DNA of 64,000 nucleotides, taken from assembly GCA_045632305.1 (NCBI GenBank), contig JAZQWL010000032.1, positions 62,001 through 126,000 on the forward strand. The letters are read 5' to 3'. Positions 33,836-41,943 of this stretch are shown here, piece after piece. Position 1 is the first letter of the stretch. Every line of letters starts with the position of its first letter. The position numbers and the translations under genes are program-made. The notes beneath the pieces were generated by a model. The model ran no database searches, was not told the origin of the DNA, and was given only the letters and a program-made list of their open reading frames with translations. Source of the stretch: SVTX01 sp045632305 (GTDB lineage Bacteria > Bacillota > Clostridia > Oscillospirales > CAG-272).

Positions 33836-35364
33836 AATTCTGGTTCTCCGTATCTTTTTATCATTTCTTGCCGTTCTCTCTCGCTTGCGTGCCTATAGTC
33901 CTCAAGCAGATCGGGACGGTATTTTACCTTTTTCTTTTTCGGCTCCTCGGGAGGATGCGTCCAATAAATAGCGAAATATCGCAATGCGTCGGGCGCATGC
34001 GTCAGCTCATGAGGATCCTTTTTACAATCGTCGGGACGCCGCTCATCCACAAGAAGCTGAGGAAGCGTCCTAATTAAATGCTTGCACGTGCGGAATATCT
34101 TCAACCGCGCAAAGTCCGTTCCGTCAGGTGCTCTGCGCTTCTTCAGTAATTCCTTAATAGCCAGCCAACCTGCCGCACGGTCGTTGTTCGACTTCACAAG
34201 ATCCAGACCGTTTTCGTAGAATAAAAGCGCCCTGCTCTTTCCGGACTCCAGGGAAGAGTTCCACATATCGGGAGGAGCGAGTCTCACTCTCGGAGGATAC
34301 CAGGCGGAAACCCGCTGATCATCTCCCTCACACAGCTCCGCTTCCTTTACCCTTGCCGCGGCGTCTGATATGATAAGCCCACTTTCATATATCTCATGAA
34401 ATACGTAAGCGACGTTCTCGTTGTCAATAGCGACCTTGTAATGCGCAAACATATCAAGACCGTAGTCCATAGTGTTATAGACCGTCCAATCCTTCGGGAT
34501 TGGAAACGGATCGCAGGTGTGCAAATTATAGTCAAACTCCGAAAAATAGCTTCCACCAAGCGCGGAAAGCGCCTCTTCGGCTGTTCTCGGATACTCCTGC
34601 TTGACCTTTACGCCGAGATCTCTCGCAGTTCTCTCGTACCATTCCATATCTCTTCTCGGGTCCGTAAATACCGATAGGAATATCTTGTGAAAGTCGTTCA
34701 CTTCAAGCCACAAACGCTCGAACAGTGTTCCCTTCATGATCGTTGACAATCCGATAACCTTACCGCCAGTAGGACGGTTAATGGTAGGATATGCCGACGT
34801 CCATATTTCCTCGGCGTATTGCTGGAACGCCCACTCGTCAAGTAGTACGATATTACCCGTGAATGAACGGCCCGCAGAGGGCGACGCCGGGAACGCCTTA
34901 AATACTGAAATTTTGCGCTTATCACGACCGTAAATGTATATCGCGGAGGTTGTCGACTCCCACGCGATTCCACCGCCCGCCAACAGCTCAGGCATGTTCT
35001 CAAGAACTACCGATACGCGTCGGACAAGCTCCTTGGCATCCTCTTCCGTCTTCGATATCGCAACGACCGTGTGTCCGAGATTGAATATAAGATCGTGCGT
35101 GCAAAAATACAGCGCGATCCACGTAATTCCAAGCTGACGTGCCTTCAATATCAAATTGAGTCTGAATGTGCCGAAATCAAGTAGCGCCTGGTTCTGCGCG
35201 GGCCAGCCGTGAAACGGTATAATGATCTCAGGAGAGTCCTTATCCTCGATAACGCAATAGTTATTTGCCCAATAGACGATATCTCCGCGGCAATACTCGA
35301 ATTCGGCCTCTCGGATACTCTGAAGATAGCTGCCAAGATCGGGCCCCTTATCCTTCTTCGCCAT
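33832..35364 (-). CDS. terL: Terminase large subunit
   Basis: DNA-packaging ATPase and nuclease, 510 residues. Walker A variant KARQLGIT is at about 74-81 and Walker B IVLLDEW at about 172-178; a coupling LSTIMKGT motif follows. The RNase H-like nuclease half has NTMDYGLDMFAHYKV and the C-terminal HAPDALRYFAIYW. GGAGGGAG 4 nt upstream supports ATG 35364; an earlier in-frame start at 35403 has no ribosome site. It overlaps the small subunit by 17 nt. Confidence 0.93.
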   Translation of the reverse strand: MAKKDKGPDLGSYLQSIREAEFEYCRGDIVYWANNYCVIEDKDSPEIIIPFHGWPAQNQALLDFGTFRLNLILKARQLGITWIALYFCTHDLIFNLGHTVVAISKTEEDAKELVRRVSVVLENMPELLAGGGIAWESTTSAIYIYGRDKRKISVFKAFPASPSAGRSFTGNIVLLDEWAFQQYAEEIWTSAYPTINRPTGGKVIGLSTIMKGTLFERLWLEVNDFHKIFLSVFTDPRRDMEWYERTARDLGVKVKQEYPRTAEEALSALGGSYFSEFDYNLHTCDPFPIPKDWTVYNTMDYGLDMFAHYKVAIDNENVAYVFHEIYESGLIISDAAARVKEAELCEGDDQRVSAWYPPRVRLAPPDMWNSSLESGKSRALLFYENGLDLVKSNNDRAAGWLAIKELLKKRRAPDGTDFARLKIFRTCKHLIRTLPQLLVDERRPDDCKKDPHELTHAPDALRYFAIYWTHPPEEPKKKKVKYRPDLLEDYRHASERERQEMIKRYGEPEL

Positions 35365-36061
35365 TATCTCCCTCCGCAGATACCGCGGCAATGCGTGCGC
35401 CAACTCTCTTTATAAGCGCGAGATCTCGCTCTGATATGCCACTGACGTTTGATTCAATGACCTGTCGCTCCTCCTTGCCGTAATCGTTAGTAAGCACGAA
35501 TTTTGCCATATTTGCGTTAAGCTTGCCGGAGAGCGCGCCCGCCTCCATAAGACCGCCCGCCCATTCCTTGGCCCTCTGATATGCCTTGGCAAAGCGCTCG
35601 TGCTTATATTTTCCGTCCTCGGTTACTCCTGCCCACGTCTTCAGCGCCGAAACCGATACACCGATAGACATAGCAAACGTTCCCATCGTCGGAAATTCTC
35701 CCATGATCTCTATCGGAGTCTCCGATATAAGATTGCCGTCCTTATCAAATTCTCTGCGATATTCCACCTTCGTTAATGGCCGTGAAAAGAACGCTATCAG
35801 ATCATCGGCATATTTATCCTGGTATTTGTCCGAAAAATCATTCCCCTTCGCAAACGTTCCGTCGGGATTTCTCTTGCGATCGGATGCCGCATTCTTCTTT
35901 TTTTCACCGCACTTGACGCCCGAATTTTCACCTTTTACGGCGCTTGATTTCTTTGTGGAGGAATTCTTCTCCTTCGGCGCTTTTAAGCTCTCACGGGCAT
36001 TCTCGCCGCCCTCCTGCGCATTCTGCGCGGCATTTTTAATATCTGTTTCCTTGTTGATCAT
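35348..36061 (-). CDS. terS: Terminase small subunit
   Basis: 237 residues. The first about 75 are disordered and lysine-rich (KKSSAVKGENSGVKCGEKKKN). A helix-turn-helix DNA-binding region follows (about 120-165, TMGTFAMSIGVSVSALKTWAG). The C-terminal oligomerisation helices contain GALSGKLNANMAKFVLTNDYGKEER, typical of TerS. It is the first gene of the packaging block, 36 nt after a leader terminator and about 130 nt after late promoter B. Confidence 0.88.
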   Translation of the reverse strand: MINKETDIKNAAQNAQEGGENARESLKAPKEKNSSTKKSSAVKGENSGVKCGEKKKNAASDRKRNPDGTFAKGNDFSDKYQDKYADDLIAFFSRPLTKVEYRREFDKDGNLISETPIEIMGEFPTMGTFAMSIGVSVSALKTWAGVTEDGKYKHERFAKAYQRAKEWAGGLMEAGALSGKLNANMAKFVLTNDYGKEERQVIESNVSGISERDLALIKRVGARIAAVSAEGDNGEEG

Positions 36062-36090
36062 ATTGACTCCTTTTTCTCTCCGTTTAAAAA

Positions 36091-36133
36091 CAAAAAGGAG
36101 CCATATCGTCCCGCTCTTGGAACGTTATGGCTC
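36091..36133 (-). terminator. Leader terminator upstream of terS
   Basis: GAGCCATA and TATGGCTC form an 8-bp stem, extended by one AGA at the outer end, followed on the minus strand by CTTTTTGTTTTT. The stem ends 36 nt before the terS start codon. Same spacing and related stem sequence (AGAGCCA) as the hairpin at 21072-21121. Confidence 0.75.
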
Positions 36134-36199
36134 TCACCTCTGTGGGTATATGGCACTTTATTATGTATATTTTTAACCAGGCGGCCTGCCTGCTATTTT

Positions 36200-36240
36200 T
36201 ATAATATCACAAACAAACCGCCGTTTTGTCACAACTTATT
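36200..36240 (-). promoter_or_regulatory. Putative late promoter B
   Basis: Minus strand: AATAAGTTGTGACAA, 19 bp, TATTATA. It is identical in layout to the site at 21371-21411. It lies between the RinA/ArpU-like gene and terS. Confidence 0.7.
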
Positions 36241-36370
36241 TAAAAATTCCACGTTTTCGCGCGCGTGTGCCCGCGCCCGCGTATATCGAAGCCAATTCGG
36301 TTATCGGCTTACTATAGAATAGGCACCGCTCTGACTTGATATTTATTTATGTAACCGCTCTTCTCATGAG

Positions 36371-36727
36371 CTATATAAGTGATAACCGCTCGGCAATATC
36401 ATAGAGAAATTTTCTCTTTCGCATGTAGTATGCATTTTTTGATATCATTACCATCGCGGGAGAATGCTCGTATCCGCGCTTTTCACAAATATCCTCAAGC
36501 ACGATCTTGCGAAGTACCTCCTCAATCGGTTCAAGCGCCTCGTCAACTATCCTGTTAAGCTTCCTGCATGTCTGAAGCGCCGCAAGCTCATATATCTCAC
36601 TGCACTCCTTCCGCTCGAGATTTTTCATAACCGCCGCTCTGCGCGGATAGTCCGCACACACCGCTCTCACCACGTCAACGACCGTACGCGGCAGCTCATA
36701 CGCCTGATATATCTTCGTTTTCGGCAT
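36371..36727 (-). CDS. RinA/ArpU-like candidate late-gene activator
   Basis: 118 residues. The C-terminal part, ISKNAYYMRKRKFLYDIAERLSLI, has the 'SxxxYYxxRRKxLxxLAExL' signature of the ArpU/RinA sigma-like phage regulators. A helical middle contains ICEKRGYEHSPAMVMISKN. GGAGG precedes the start. Its place just before the late promoter and terS is the usual one for such activators, so it is the best candidate to recognise AATAAGTTGyGACAA. Confidence 0.55.
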   Translation of the reverse strand: MPKTKIYQAYELPRTVVDVVRAVCADYPRRAAVMKNLERKECSEIYELAALQTCRKLNRIVDEALEPIEEVLRKIVLEDICEKRGYEHSPAMVMISKNAYYMRKRKFLYDIAERLSLI

Positions 36728-37037
36728 TTTTCTTAACCTCCTTAAATCTGTCCTTGCTTGCGCAAACGTTATAATCCAGTACCATTGACACGAGAATCGG
36801 CTCTCTGCGCATCAACTTCTCGATAAGTGTTTTTCTGAGCTCATTTAACCTCTCTCCCTCTGCAGGATGTCTGTTGCGCTCGAAATCAATATTAGATCCG
36901 TCCGATACGTAGAACGTCGGCTTCTTTATAATTCCCCTCGGCGTATTGACATACATACATTCAATGCATATCGGTGTGCTGCGGTTCGAGCATTCCTTAC
37001 AGCTGTATGTCTTAATCTCCGCTCTGTCGTCGCTCAT
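36696..37037 (-). CDS. Small zinc-finger early protein
   Basis: 113 residues with a four-cysteine knuckle near the N-terminus (CKECSNRSTPICIEC, about 13-27). A short beta segment (KKPTFYVSDG) and a helical C-terminus follow. It overlaps both neighbours, as is normal for this compact cluster. Function unknown. Confidence 0.6.
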   Translation of the reverse strand: MSDDRAEIKTYSCKECSNRSTPICIECMYVNTPRGIIKKPTFYVSDGSNIDFERNRHPAEGERLNELRKTLIEKLMRREPILVSMVLDYNVCASKDRFKEVKKNAENEDISGV

Positions 37038-37497
37038 TTAACTTTTCCTCCATATACTTCTTTTTGATAAATTGCAAGTATTCTTTTATGTCCTCGATGG
37101 CTTTTTTCCTGTGACGGAACTCCTCTACGCCATTAAGTCCAAATGCACCGCTCGCCCTGATCTCAACCTCCTGCGCCCAAATAGAAGTATCAAGCATCCG
37201 TTCGATGTCTTTGAATATCTCCTTCACCAGCTCATCGTTTACTTCATTGTAATGCATCTTGTAAGAATCAACGGTGCCGCTCATAGTGCCTAAAGCAAAC
37301 TTAAGAGCATGAATTTCAGACTTTGCCTCGGCAATCTCGCGCACATACCCCATCACAACACTCGTCGACTCGACATCAGCTGTAGGAGCATTTTTAATAC
37401 ATCTTATTATTTCCTTCTTCGAAAACCTTCCTCGGTTGCAAATAGCATCAAGCTCAATCGCTCGAATCAGATCGTCTGCGTCAATATATCGTGGCAT
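37012..37497 (-). CDS. Phage protein of the 'MPRYIDADxLI...APTADV' type
   Basis: 161 residues. The N-terminus MPRYIDADDLIRAIE with NAPTADVES at about 51-59 is a hallmark of a widespread Firmicutes phage protein group of unknown function. A long coiled coil follows (about 70-155). AAAGGAGAG gives a clear start. It lies in a run of overlapping small early genes. Confidence 0.65.
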   Translation of the reverse strand: MPRYIDADDLIRAIELDAICNRGRFSKKEIIRCIKNAPTADVESTSVVMGYVREIAEAKSEIHALKFALGTMSGTVDSYKMHYNEVNDELVKEIFKDIERMLDTSIWAQEVEIRASGAFGLNGVEEFRHRKKAIEDIKEYLQFIKKKYMEEKLNERRQSGD

Positions 37498-37509
37498 ATC
37501 GCTCTCCTT

Positions 37510-37863
37510 TCAAACTCCCGAATAAGCCGGCTTCAACGCTTGCCCGCAATACTTGCAAAAATTCGGCTGTTCTTTTACTGTAAGTTCCTTTTTTCCAAAA
37601 AGCCCTTTTATCTCAACCTTAACCCAAAGAGATTTATCACAACTCGGGCAAAGCATTCCTCTTTTCCAGTTATACGAAGGGTGCTTCGGCGCCGCCTTGT
37701 TTTCCTCATCTCCAACATTCTCAATCCTGACGGCCTTCAAGTCGATTTGATTACGGTAGCCGTCTATTTCTTCCTCAAGTGCGGCAATTTGTGCCGTCGG
37801 ATCGGTTATTCCCGCTCTTCGAAGACGATCAACCGCTTTTGTATAAAAATAATTTGTTTTCAT
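37510..37863 (-). CDS. Zinc-ribbon early protein
   Basis: 117 residues. A helical N-terminal half (KAVDRLRRAGITDPTAQIAALEEEIDGYRN) is followed by a zinc ribbon with CPSC (about 72-75) and CKYCG (about 103-107). The ribbon insert KGLFGKKELTVKEQPNF separates the knuckles. Likely nucleic-acid or protein binding; function unknown. Confidence 0.6.
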   Translation of the reverse strand: MKTNYFYTKAVDRLRRAGITDPTAQIAALEEEIDGYRNQIDLKAVRIENVGDEENKAAPKHPSYNWKRGMLCPSCDKSLWVKVEIKGLFGKKELTVKEQPNFCKYCGQALKPAYSGV

Positions 37864-38093
37864 TTATCCATCTCCATCACTGTAGCAATAATCTTTTCAA
37901 TCGTTTTTGGCGTTCCATATATTGTATTTCCGATTAAAAGCAATTTTCCATGATCCGGGACGTTTTTATAGCCGTACCGCTTACGCCACTTTTTATTTAT
38001 TCTTCTCTTGCGGTGAGATCTTCTCTGAACCTTTTTTGTAATTAAATCCGACCCGCAGAGGACATATCCCATATAAGTTCCGTAATATTCCAT
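37860..38093 (-). CDS. Basic early protein of unknown function
   Basis: 77 residues, MEYYGTYMGYVLCGSD..., with a strongly basic centre (KKVQRRSHRKRRINKKWRKRYGYK) and a hydrophobic C-terminal part. The charge suggests nucleic-acid binding. I placed the start at 38093, right after the preceding stop, because upstream in-frame starts would overlap that gene by 75 nt. The ribosome site is weak, so the start is uncertain. Confidence 0.45.
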   Translation of the reverse strand: MEYYGTYMGYVLCGSDLITKKVQRRSHRKRRINKKWRKRYGYKNVPDHGKLLLIGNTIYGTPKTIEKIIATVMEMDK

Positions 38094-38094
38094 C

Positions 38095-38622
38095 TTAATG
38101 CTCGCCGTCCCCATACTTCTCGTAATCTTGCAACATAATTTCCGCAACGCGTTTTCTCGACACTCCATTTACCGGTGTTTTAATTTGGGAAAAACAAGAT
38201 TTTCTAAAATCATAGCTATTATCTTTGAACGCTTGAAAACAAAATATGCAATACCTCATGTCGTCCTTATATTTGTGGTCAATACACTCAGCTTCTTGCA
38301 TCATTTTATCGAAGCTATCGAACTTATACGTATCATAGAGCATATCCCCGCATAGTACGCCCATACGATAGAAGAATCCTTTAGAGCAAATTAGTTCCTC
38401 AACACTCTTAAGTTTCATTTTTCTCTCCCCAAGTTGTTTTTTTATTTCCGCGTCCACCTCTCCGAACATATAAGTATAGGAGAATTTGACATCGAACGGC
38501 TTGCCGCACTTGATGCAGTAATTTTTCAACCGAACCGTATCCGTGTTGTGATTGATCTCAACAATATCGAGATTCTTATCCGCGTATTTGTGTCTGCAAA
38601 ATAACTGTTTGATTTTGCTCAT
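38095..38622 (-). CDS. Early protein with cysteine pairs
   Basis: 175 residues beginning MSKIKQLFCRHKYADK. A zinc-knuckle-like arrangement CRHKY...YCIKCG lies in the first 45 residues, and further cysteines (CIFCF, about 126-130) follow. The start at 38622 is backed by GGGTGAAGAG. The rest is helical. Not recognised. Confidence 0.5.
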   Translation of the reverse strand: MSKIKQLFCRHKYADKNLDIVEINHNTDTVRLKNYCIKCGKPFDVKFSYTYMFGEVDAEIKKQLGERKMKLKSVEELICSKGFFYRMGVLCGDMLYDTYKFDSFDKMMQEAECIDHKYKDDMRYCIFCFQAFKDNSYDFRKSCFSQIKTPVNGVSRKRVAEIMLQDYEKYGDGEH

Positions 38623-38837
38623 CTCTTCACCCTCTCTCTTGGATTGACCGCAAGCACTAATATCCTGCTGCCGTGCGCGCAAACGCTTTCTATATGCATT
38701 TTGTTAATAGGATTATCGCGCGAGATCCCTTTTACAGGGCCCTCGTAAATTGTCATTTTGTCGACCGGCGCCTCGTAATCGTCAATTACAATTACGTCAT
38801 CCTTGTCCATTACATGAATTAACTGCGATACTTTCAT
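38619..38837 (-). CDS. Small early protein
   Basis: 72 residues, MKVSQLIHVMDKDDVIVIDDYEAPVDKMTIYEGPVKGI..., mostly short beta strands. 'LxxVMDKDDxVxIxDYxxPxxxxxxYxGxVKxI' recurs in small phage proteins of unknown role. It overlaps the next start by 4 nt and has AGGAG upstream. Confidence 0.55.
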   Translation of the reverse strand: MKVSQLIHVMDKDDVIVIDDYEAPVDKMTIYEGPVKGISRDNPINKMHIESVCAHGSRILVLAVNPRERVKR

Positions 38838-38850
38838 ATGTAACCGCTCC

Positions 38851-39063
38851 TCACTTTCTTTTTCTTTTCATATTCCAAATAGATATCAGCTTAACCACAA
38901 GAAGGATCACCGGCACCCAGAACGGCGACATCGCCAATATCCAGCTTATCTCGATAACCTCAAAGATCTTGAGAAACACGAGCACAATCCCCAGGATCTC
39001 GCAGGAAATCAGTATTCCAAAATTTCCACTATTCTTCATGTGCACCGTCACCTTCATCGTCAT
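38851..39063 (-). CDS. Small membrane protein, early cluster
   Basis: 70 residues with two hydrophobic helices (about 15-36 and 42-62) and a basic KRKRK end. Its start overlaps the previous gene by 35 nt. An alternative ATG at 39039 would cut that overlap to 11 nt. Function unknown. Confidence 0.45.
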   Translation of the reverse strand: MTMKVTVHMKNSGNFGILISCEILGIVLVFLKIFEVIEISWILAMSPFWVPVILLVVKLISIWNMKRKRK

Positions 39064-39211
39064 TTTTATCCTTGTTTTCCAAATGTTTTAAAATCTTAAA
39101 AAGAAGAAAACTAATATCATTATTGTATTCCAAATGTTTTAAAATCTTACAAAGATAAAAACCAATAAATGCAAGTTGTAATGAAATACAGCCCAGTACA
39201 AATATTAGCAT
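39029..39211 (-). CDS. Small membrane protein with internal duplication
   Basis: 60 residues: one N-terminal helix (MLIFVLGCISLQLAFIGFYL), then a 17-residue unit KILKHLE(Y/N)... present twice, and an acidic tail. The duplication is also visible in DNA as a 22-bp direct repeat with a 51-bp period. GGAAGGCGG supports the ATG at 39211. Confidence 0.45.
   Translation of the reverse strand: MLIFVLGCISLQLAFIGFYLCKILKHLEYNNDISFLLFKILKHLENKDKNDDEGDGAHEE
39077..39149. repeat. 22-bp direct repeat, 51-bp period
   Basis: TTCCAAATGTTTTAAAATCTTA occurs at 39077-39098 and 39128-39149 (22 bases each, quoted here only as the unit's first and last parts: TTCCAAATG...AAAATCTTA). It is in frame and creates a repeated KILKHLE peptide. 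Confidence 0.75.
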
Positions 39212-39375
39212 TTCGCACCGCCTTCCCACAATACACCGTCTATGAATTTTCTGCCGCACTTTTCGCACTTGACACATACCGCCCCGTAACTATCATCGTT
39301 ACAACAGTTTTTTGAAGGTTCATAATCAACGAATGTGTTTGGATATCGTCTTGGAAATTTAAGTATTTCTGCCAT
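39205..39375 (-). CDS. Small zinc-finger early protein
   Basis: 56 residues, MAEILKFPRRYPNTFVDYE..., with CC and CVKCEKCG cysteines (about 24-44) that fit a small zinc site. The start at 39375 follows GGCGGTG; longer in-frame starts would overlap the previous gene. Function unknown. Confidence 0.45.
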   Translation of the reverse strand: MAEILKFPRRYPNTFVDYEPSKNCCNDDSYGAVCVKCEKCGRKFIDGVLWEGGAKC

Positions 39376-39377
39376 TC

Positions 39378-39653
39378 TTACGCACCGCCTTTCATTTTCG
39401 CTCCGCAGGTGGGGCAAAATGGTAGAAAATCTCCATGCAACATTAATGGAAAGAAGCCACATTGATTGCATTTATATCGCCAATGAGGAGCATCTTTTAC
39501 CCACTCCCCCTCGCTCTGCTTGCGCCATCCTTCATCGTAAAGGGCTTCCGATACTGTTCGCGCTCTGCAAATATCGTCCGCTCTTGCTATGGCTTTCGCC
39601 ATCTCCTCAATCTGCTCCCTTGCAGCTTCATCGTATTTATTTTTCTCGTTCAT
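39378..39653 (-). CDS. Zinc-ribbon early protein
   Basis: 91 residues. A charged helical N-terminus (REQIEEMAKAIARADDICR) precedes a ribbon WRYKCNQCG...FCPTCGAKM with four cysteines (about 62-65 and 81-84). This architecture is common in Clostridia prophage early regions. It overlaps the next gene by 17 nt. Confidence 0.55.
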   Translation of the reverse strand: MNEKNKYDEAAREQIEEMAKAIARADDICRARTVSEALYDEGWRKQSEGEWVKDAPHWRYKCNQCGFFPLMLHGDFLPFCPTCGAKMKGGA

Positions 39654-40119
39654 CTCCGAACTCCTTTATAAGTTTCTTTCTGGTTTGATACGTTATTCCT
39701 CGCGTGGCGCCACTGTCCGTAGCGAGATCAATGGCCTTTTGATAGTAGACCGAGATCTCGCCGCTCTTGAGTAATGGTATCAGATCGTCGATCTTGTTCC
39801 GGTGCTCGTCACTTATATAGCAATTGTAAAGCCATTTCGCCTTGCGTTCATATTCCAGGAACAGATCGGCGAAGACGTTCAGCGGCTTCAGATCCAAGGG
39901 CTTCTTGTATATGGGCTTGTCCGAGAACCTTATAATCTCCGTTCCACACAAGGGGCAGAATTTAATTGTGTCGCACGTTATGCCGAGAATATCGTAAAAC
40001 TGAACCCCTCCCCAGATGCTTTGCTCAAATTTAATTTCGCCCTCGCATTCACTGCATACGTGATGCAAGTACCGTGTGCCCTCAAATATGGGCGTAAATA
40101 TTGTTGTTTTGTCGTTCAT
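39637..40119 (-). CDS. Zinc-ribbon early protein
   Basis: 160 residues. The N-terminal ribbon has CSEC (about 22-25) and FCPLCG (about 54-59), a pattern shared with the neighbouring small genes. The C-terminal half is helical and charged. No family recognised. Start overlaps the previous stop by 4 nt. Confidence 0.55.
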   Translation of the reverse strand: MNDKTTIFTPIFEGTRYLHHVCSECEGEIKFEQSIWGGVQFYDILGITCDTIKFCPLCGTEIIRFSDKPIYKKPLDLKPLNVFADLFLEYERKAKWLYNCYISDEHRNKIDDLIPLLKSGEISVYYQKAIDLATDSGATRGITYQTRKKLIKEFGDEREK

Positions 40120-40346
40120 GGGGCGCTCCTCTCAAATTCTCCCACGTATCTCGCCGCCTCCGTAGGGTTGTTTGCTTGAACAAACGTAAGAGTTTCGCAA
40201 TAAGCGCACTTAACTATGTACAACCGCTCTTCTGCATAATAAATCTTCAACCGTGTAGCGCAATTTTTACAATATACAGGCGTCGTGGTGGGTTGGTAAT
40301 ACACGTTAGCATTGTAAATATCCTTGATTTTCTGATCGAAGCCCAT
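40116..40346 (-). CDS. Zinc-ribbon early protein
   Basis: 76 residues starting MGFDQKIKDIYNANV, with CKNC and CAYCE pairs about 20 residues apart. GGAGG upstream fixes the ATG at 40346, over an in-frame GTG 15 nt earlier. Overlap of 4 nt with the next gene suggests coupled translation. Confidence 0.55.
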   Translation of the reverse strand: MGFDQKIKDIYNANVYYQPTTTPVYCKNCATRLKIYYAEERLYIVKCAYCETLTFVQANNPTEAARYVGEFERSAP

Positions 40347-40348
40347 AT

Positions 40349-40558
40349 CTACCTCCAACACCTCGGAAGCTTATCTTCCGGCACAAACTCGATTTTGATA
40401 TTTGTAAACGGTGAGCTCTCCGAATCGTCAGAATCACGGTACGCCTCAAGCGACTCTTTTCTTGAAACCGCTCTGGATTTATCGTTATACCACTCCTCGT
40501 GATCTCGACCATTCCATCTGACCGTAAGCTTGTATTTACCTTTTTGCTTTTTGTTCAC
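40349..40558 (-). CDS. Small basic early protein
   Basis: 69 residues, MNKKQKGKYKLTVRWNGRDHEEWYNDKSRAVSRKESLEA (in part). N-terminal basic strands and a helix suggest a small nucleic-acid-binding fold. It lies 2 nt after the ParB-like gene. Unknown function. Confidence 0.5.
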   Translation of the reverse strand: MNKKQKGKYKLTVRWNGRDHEEWYNDKSRAVSRKESLEAYRDSDDSESSPFTNIKIEFVPEDKLPRCWR

Positions 40559-40560
40559 TG

Positions 40561-41943
40561 TTACCCCTCCTCAAACAACGGATGCGTTCCGTCCATCATC
40601 ATTCGTTCGTCATCCGACATCTGATAGCCGATCGAGCAAAGCCACGTGTAAAGCAGCTCAAGGGACCTGTTTGGACTGTGTTTCGGATATTCTCCCTTGT
40701 ACGTAGAATGGAACACCTGGCTTGCAGTGTCGCCAAAAGAAAGATAAATAATACCGACTGCAGCGCGGCGCTTGTTCCTGACATAAGCATCCCTTATTGC
40801 CTTCAGGCGATTCGCAGCGTTATAATCGTTATCGTTGAACTCCGCTCCGCAAATTTCCTTGTAGATCTCCGCCTTGTTTATATGCGAATTGTATGTATAC
40901 TGCTCCGCAAGACACGCCAGGACCGCTCCATCAAGCATTTTATCGGTAAGATCTACGGTGAATCGGAATTTCTTAATAAATTCGCGACGCAGCTTGTATG
41001 CCTCCGAGCAAAGCTCATTCAAAGCAGCATGCGCGCCCTCGATTCTCTTTTCCTTCTCGATTTCCGCCTTGGATCTCTTCACCGGCTTCGCCTTCGGCAC
41101 CTCGGTATATATCCTTACGTAATCTCCGCTCTCGTCGTAATAATAAAAGAGCTTCTCGCCCTTCTTGTCCGCTGGGATATCAAATCCACTTTCAAACTCA
41201 GAGATCTTGGATTCAAGGATCTTTGCGTATTTGCCGCCATACGTCTCCGACCAAGAGATCTTTGTTGCATGTATCTGTCTTATCGCAAACTGTACAAGCG
41301 GCAAAGCGCGGGAGATCTTCTGCTTTTTGATCTGCGCTGAAACTCTCATGTCAAAGTTATTTGTTCCTATATCCTTAAGGAGACGGTTGCGCTCATTAAG
41401 ATCCTCAACCTGCGCCAAGCGGTCGAAGTCGTCAAGGGACAGCTGCCTTCCCGATACCTCCTTAAGCACGTCCTGGTCGAGCTCCGCCATCTTGAGGCGG
41501 CGCTTTACCGTCTTTTTGGAGAATCCCGTCTTATCGGCGATACTCTCAACGCTCTCGCCGAAATTTATCATCATCTGGAAGCCCTGCGCCTGCTCAAACG
41601 GTGTAAGATCCACGCGCTGCATATTTTCAAGCAACATCGTCGACAGCTGTTCAGCATATGGCATATCAGATATTACACACGGCAAAACCTCAAGGCCCGC
41701 CGCTTTTGATGCTTCCAGGCGCCTATTACCTATAACAACGTAATACACACCGGTGCCGCCCTGCTCCTTTGCCGGCACGACTGTGAGGTTCTGAAGAACC
41801 CCGCGCGCCTTAATACTCTCGGTAAGCTCCGAGAGATCTCCGAGATTCTTTCTCGGATTGTCCGGGTGATGCACAAGCAATCCGATCGGGATTTGTATAA
41901 TGCCCTCCGAGGGCTTGTCTGTGTATGTAAAATTATCTGCCAT
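40561..41943 (-). CDS. ParB/Spo0J-like DNA-binding protein
   Basis: 460 residues. The N-terminal ParB nuclease-like/CTP-binding domain is clear: IPIGLLVHHPDNPRKNLGDLSELTESIKARGVLQ, YYVVIGNRRLEASKAAG, LSTMLLENMQRVDLTPFEQAQGFQ (all in part). An HTH follows (IADKTGFSKKTVKRRLKMAEL). The C-terminal about 230 residues are not family-typical. Chromosomal ParB partners with ParA, but no ParA is nearby, so a role as a phage transcription or replication regulator is more likely. GGAGGAG supports the start. Confidence 0.85.
   Translation of the reverse strand: MADNFTYTDKPSEGIIQIPIGLLVHHPDNPRKNLGDLSELTESIKARGVLQNLTVVPAKEQGGTGVYYVVIGNRRLEASKAAGLEVLPCVISDMPYAEQLSTMLLENMQRVDLTPFEQAQGFQMMINFGESVESIADKTGFSKKTVKRRLKMAELDQDVLKEVSGRQLSLDDFDRLAQVEDLNERNRLLKDIGTNNFDMRVSAQIKKQKISRALPLVQFAIRQIHATKISWSETYGGKYAKILESKISEFESGFDIPADKKGEKLFYYYDESGDYVRIYTEVPKAKPVKRSKAEIEKEKRIEGAHAALNELCSEAYKLRREFIKKFRFTVDLTDKMLDGAVLACLAEQYTYNSHINKAEIYKEICGAEFNDNDYNAANRLKAIRDAYVRNKRRAAVGIIYLSFGDTASQVFHSTYKGEYPKHSPNRSLELLYTWLCSIGYQMSDDERMMMDGTHPLFEEG

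Larger units (their letters stand above)
36062..36370 (-). other. Late-operon leader region (no gene)
   Basis: 309 bp without a coding region. From right to left it holds a repeat of (g)TAACCGCTC (36351-36360, and again inside the adjoining gene), an alternating CG-rich patch (36256-36281), late promoter B (36200-36240), a small AGGC/GCCT stem at the predicted transcript start, and the terminator hairpin at 36091-36133. I see no small open reading frame with a ribosome site. Confidence 0.6.

Noticed and set aside
36256..36281. Alternating CG-rich patch (possible Z-DNA)
   Set aside because: Short and without associated features. I cannot support a function.
36353..40230. Recurrent AACCGCTC octamer in the early region
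   Set aside because: Most copies lie just in front of start codons on the minus strand (GAGCGGTT) and reflect ribosome-site sequence rather than a regulator site.
40561..41943. Plasmid-type partition system
   Set aside because: Only a ParB-like gene is present. No ParA and no centromere-like repeats were seen.
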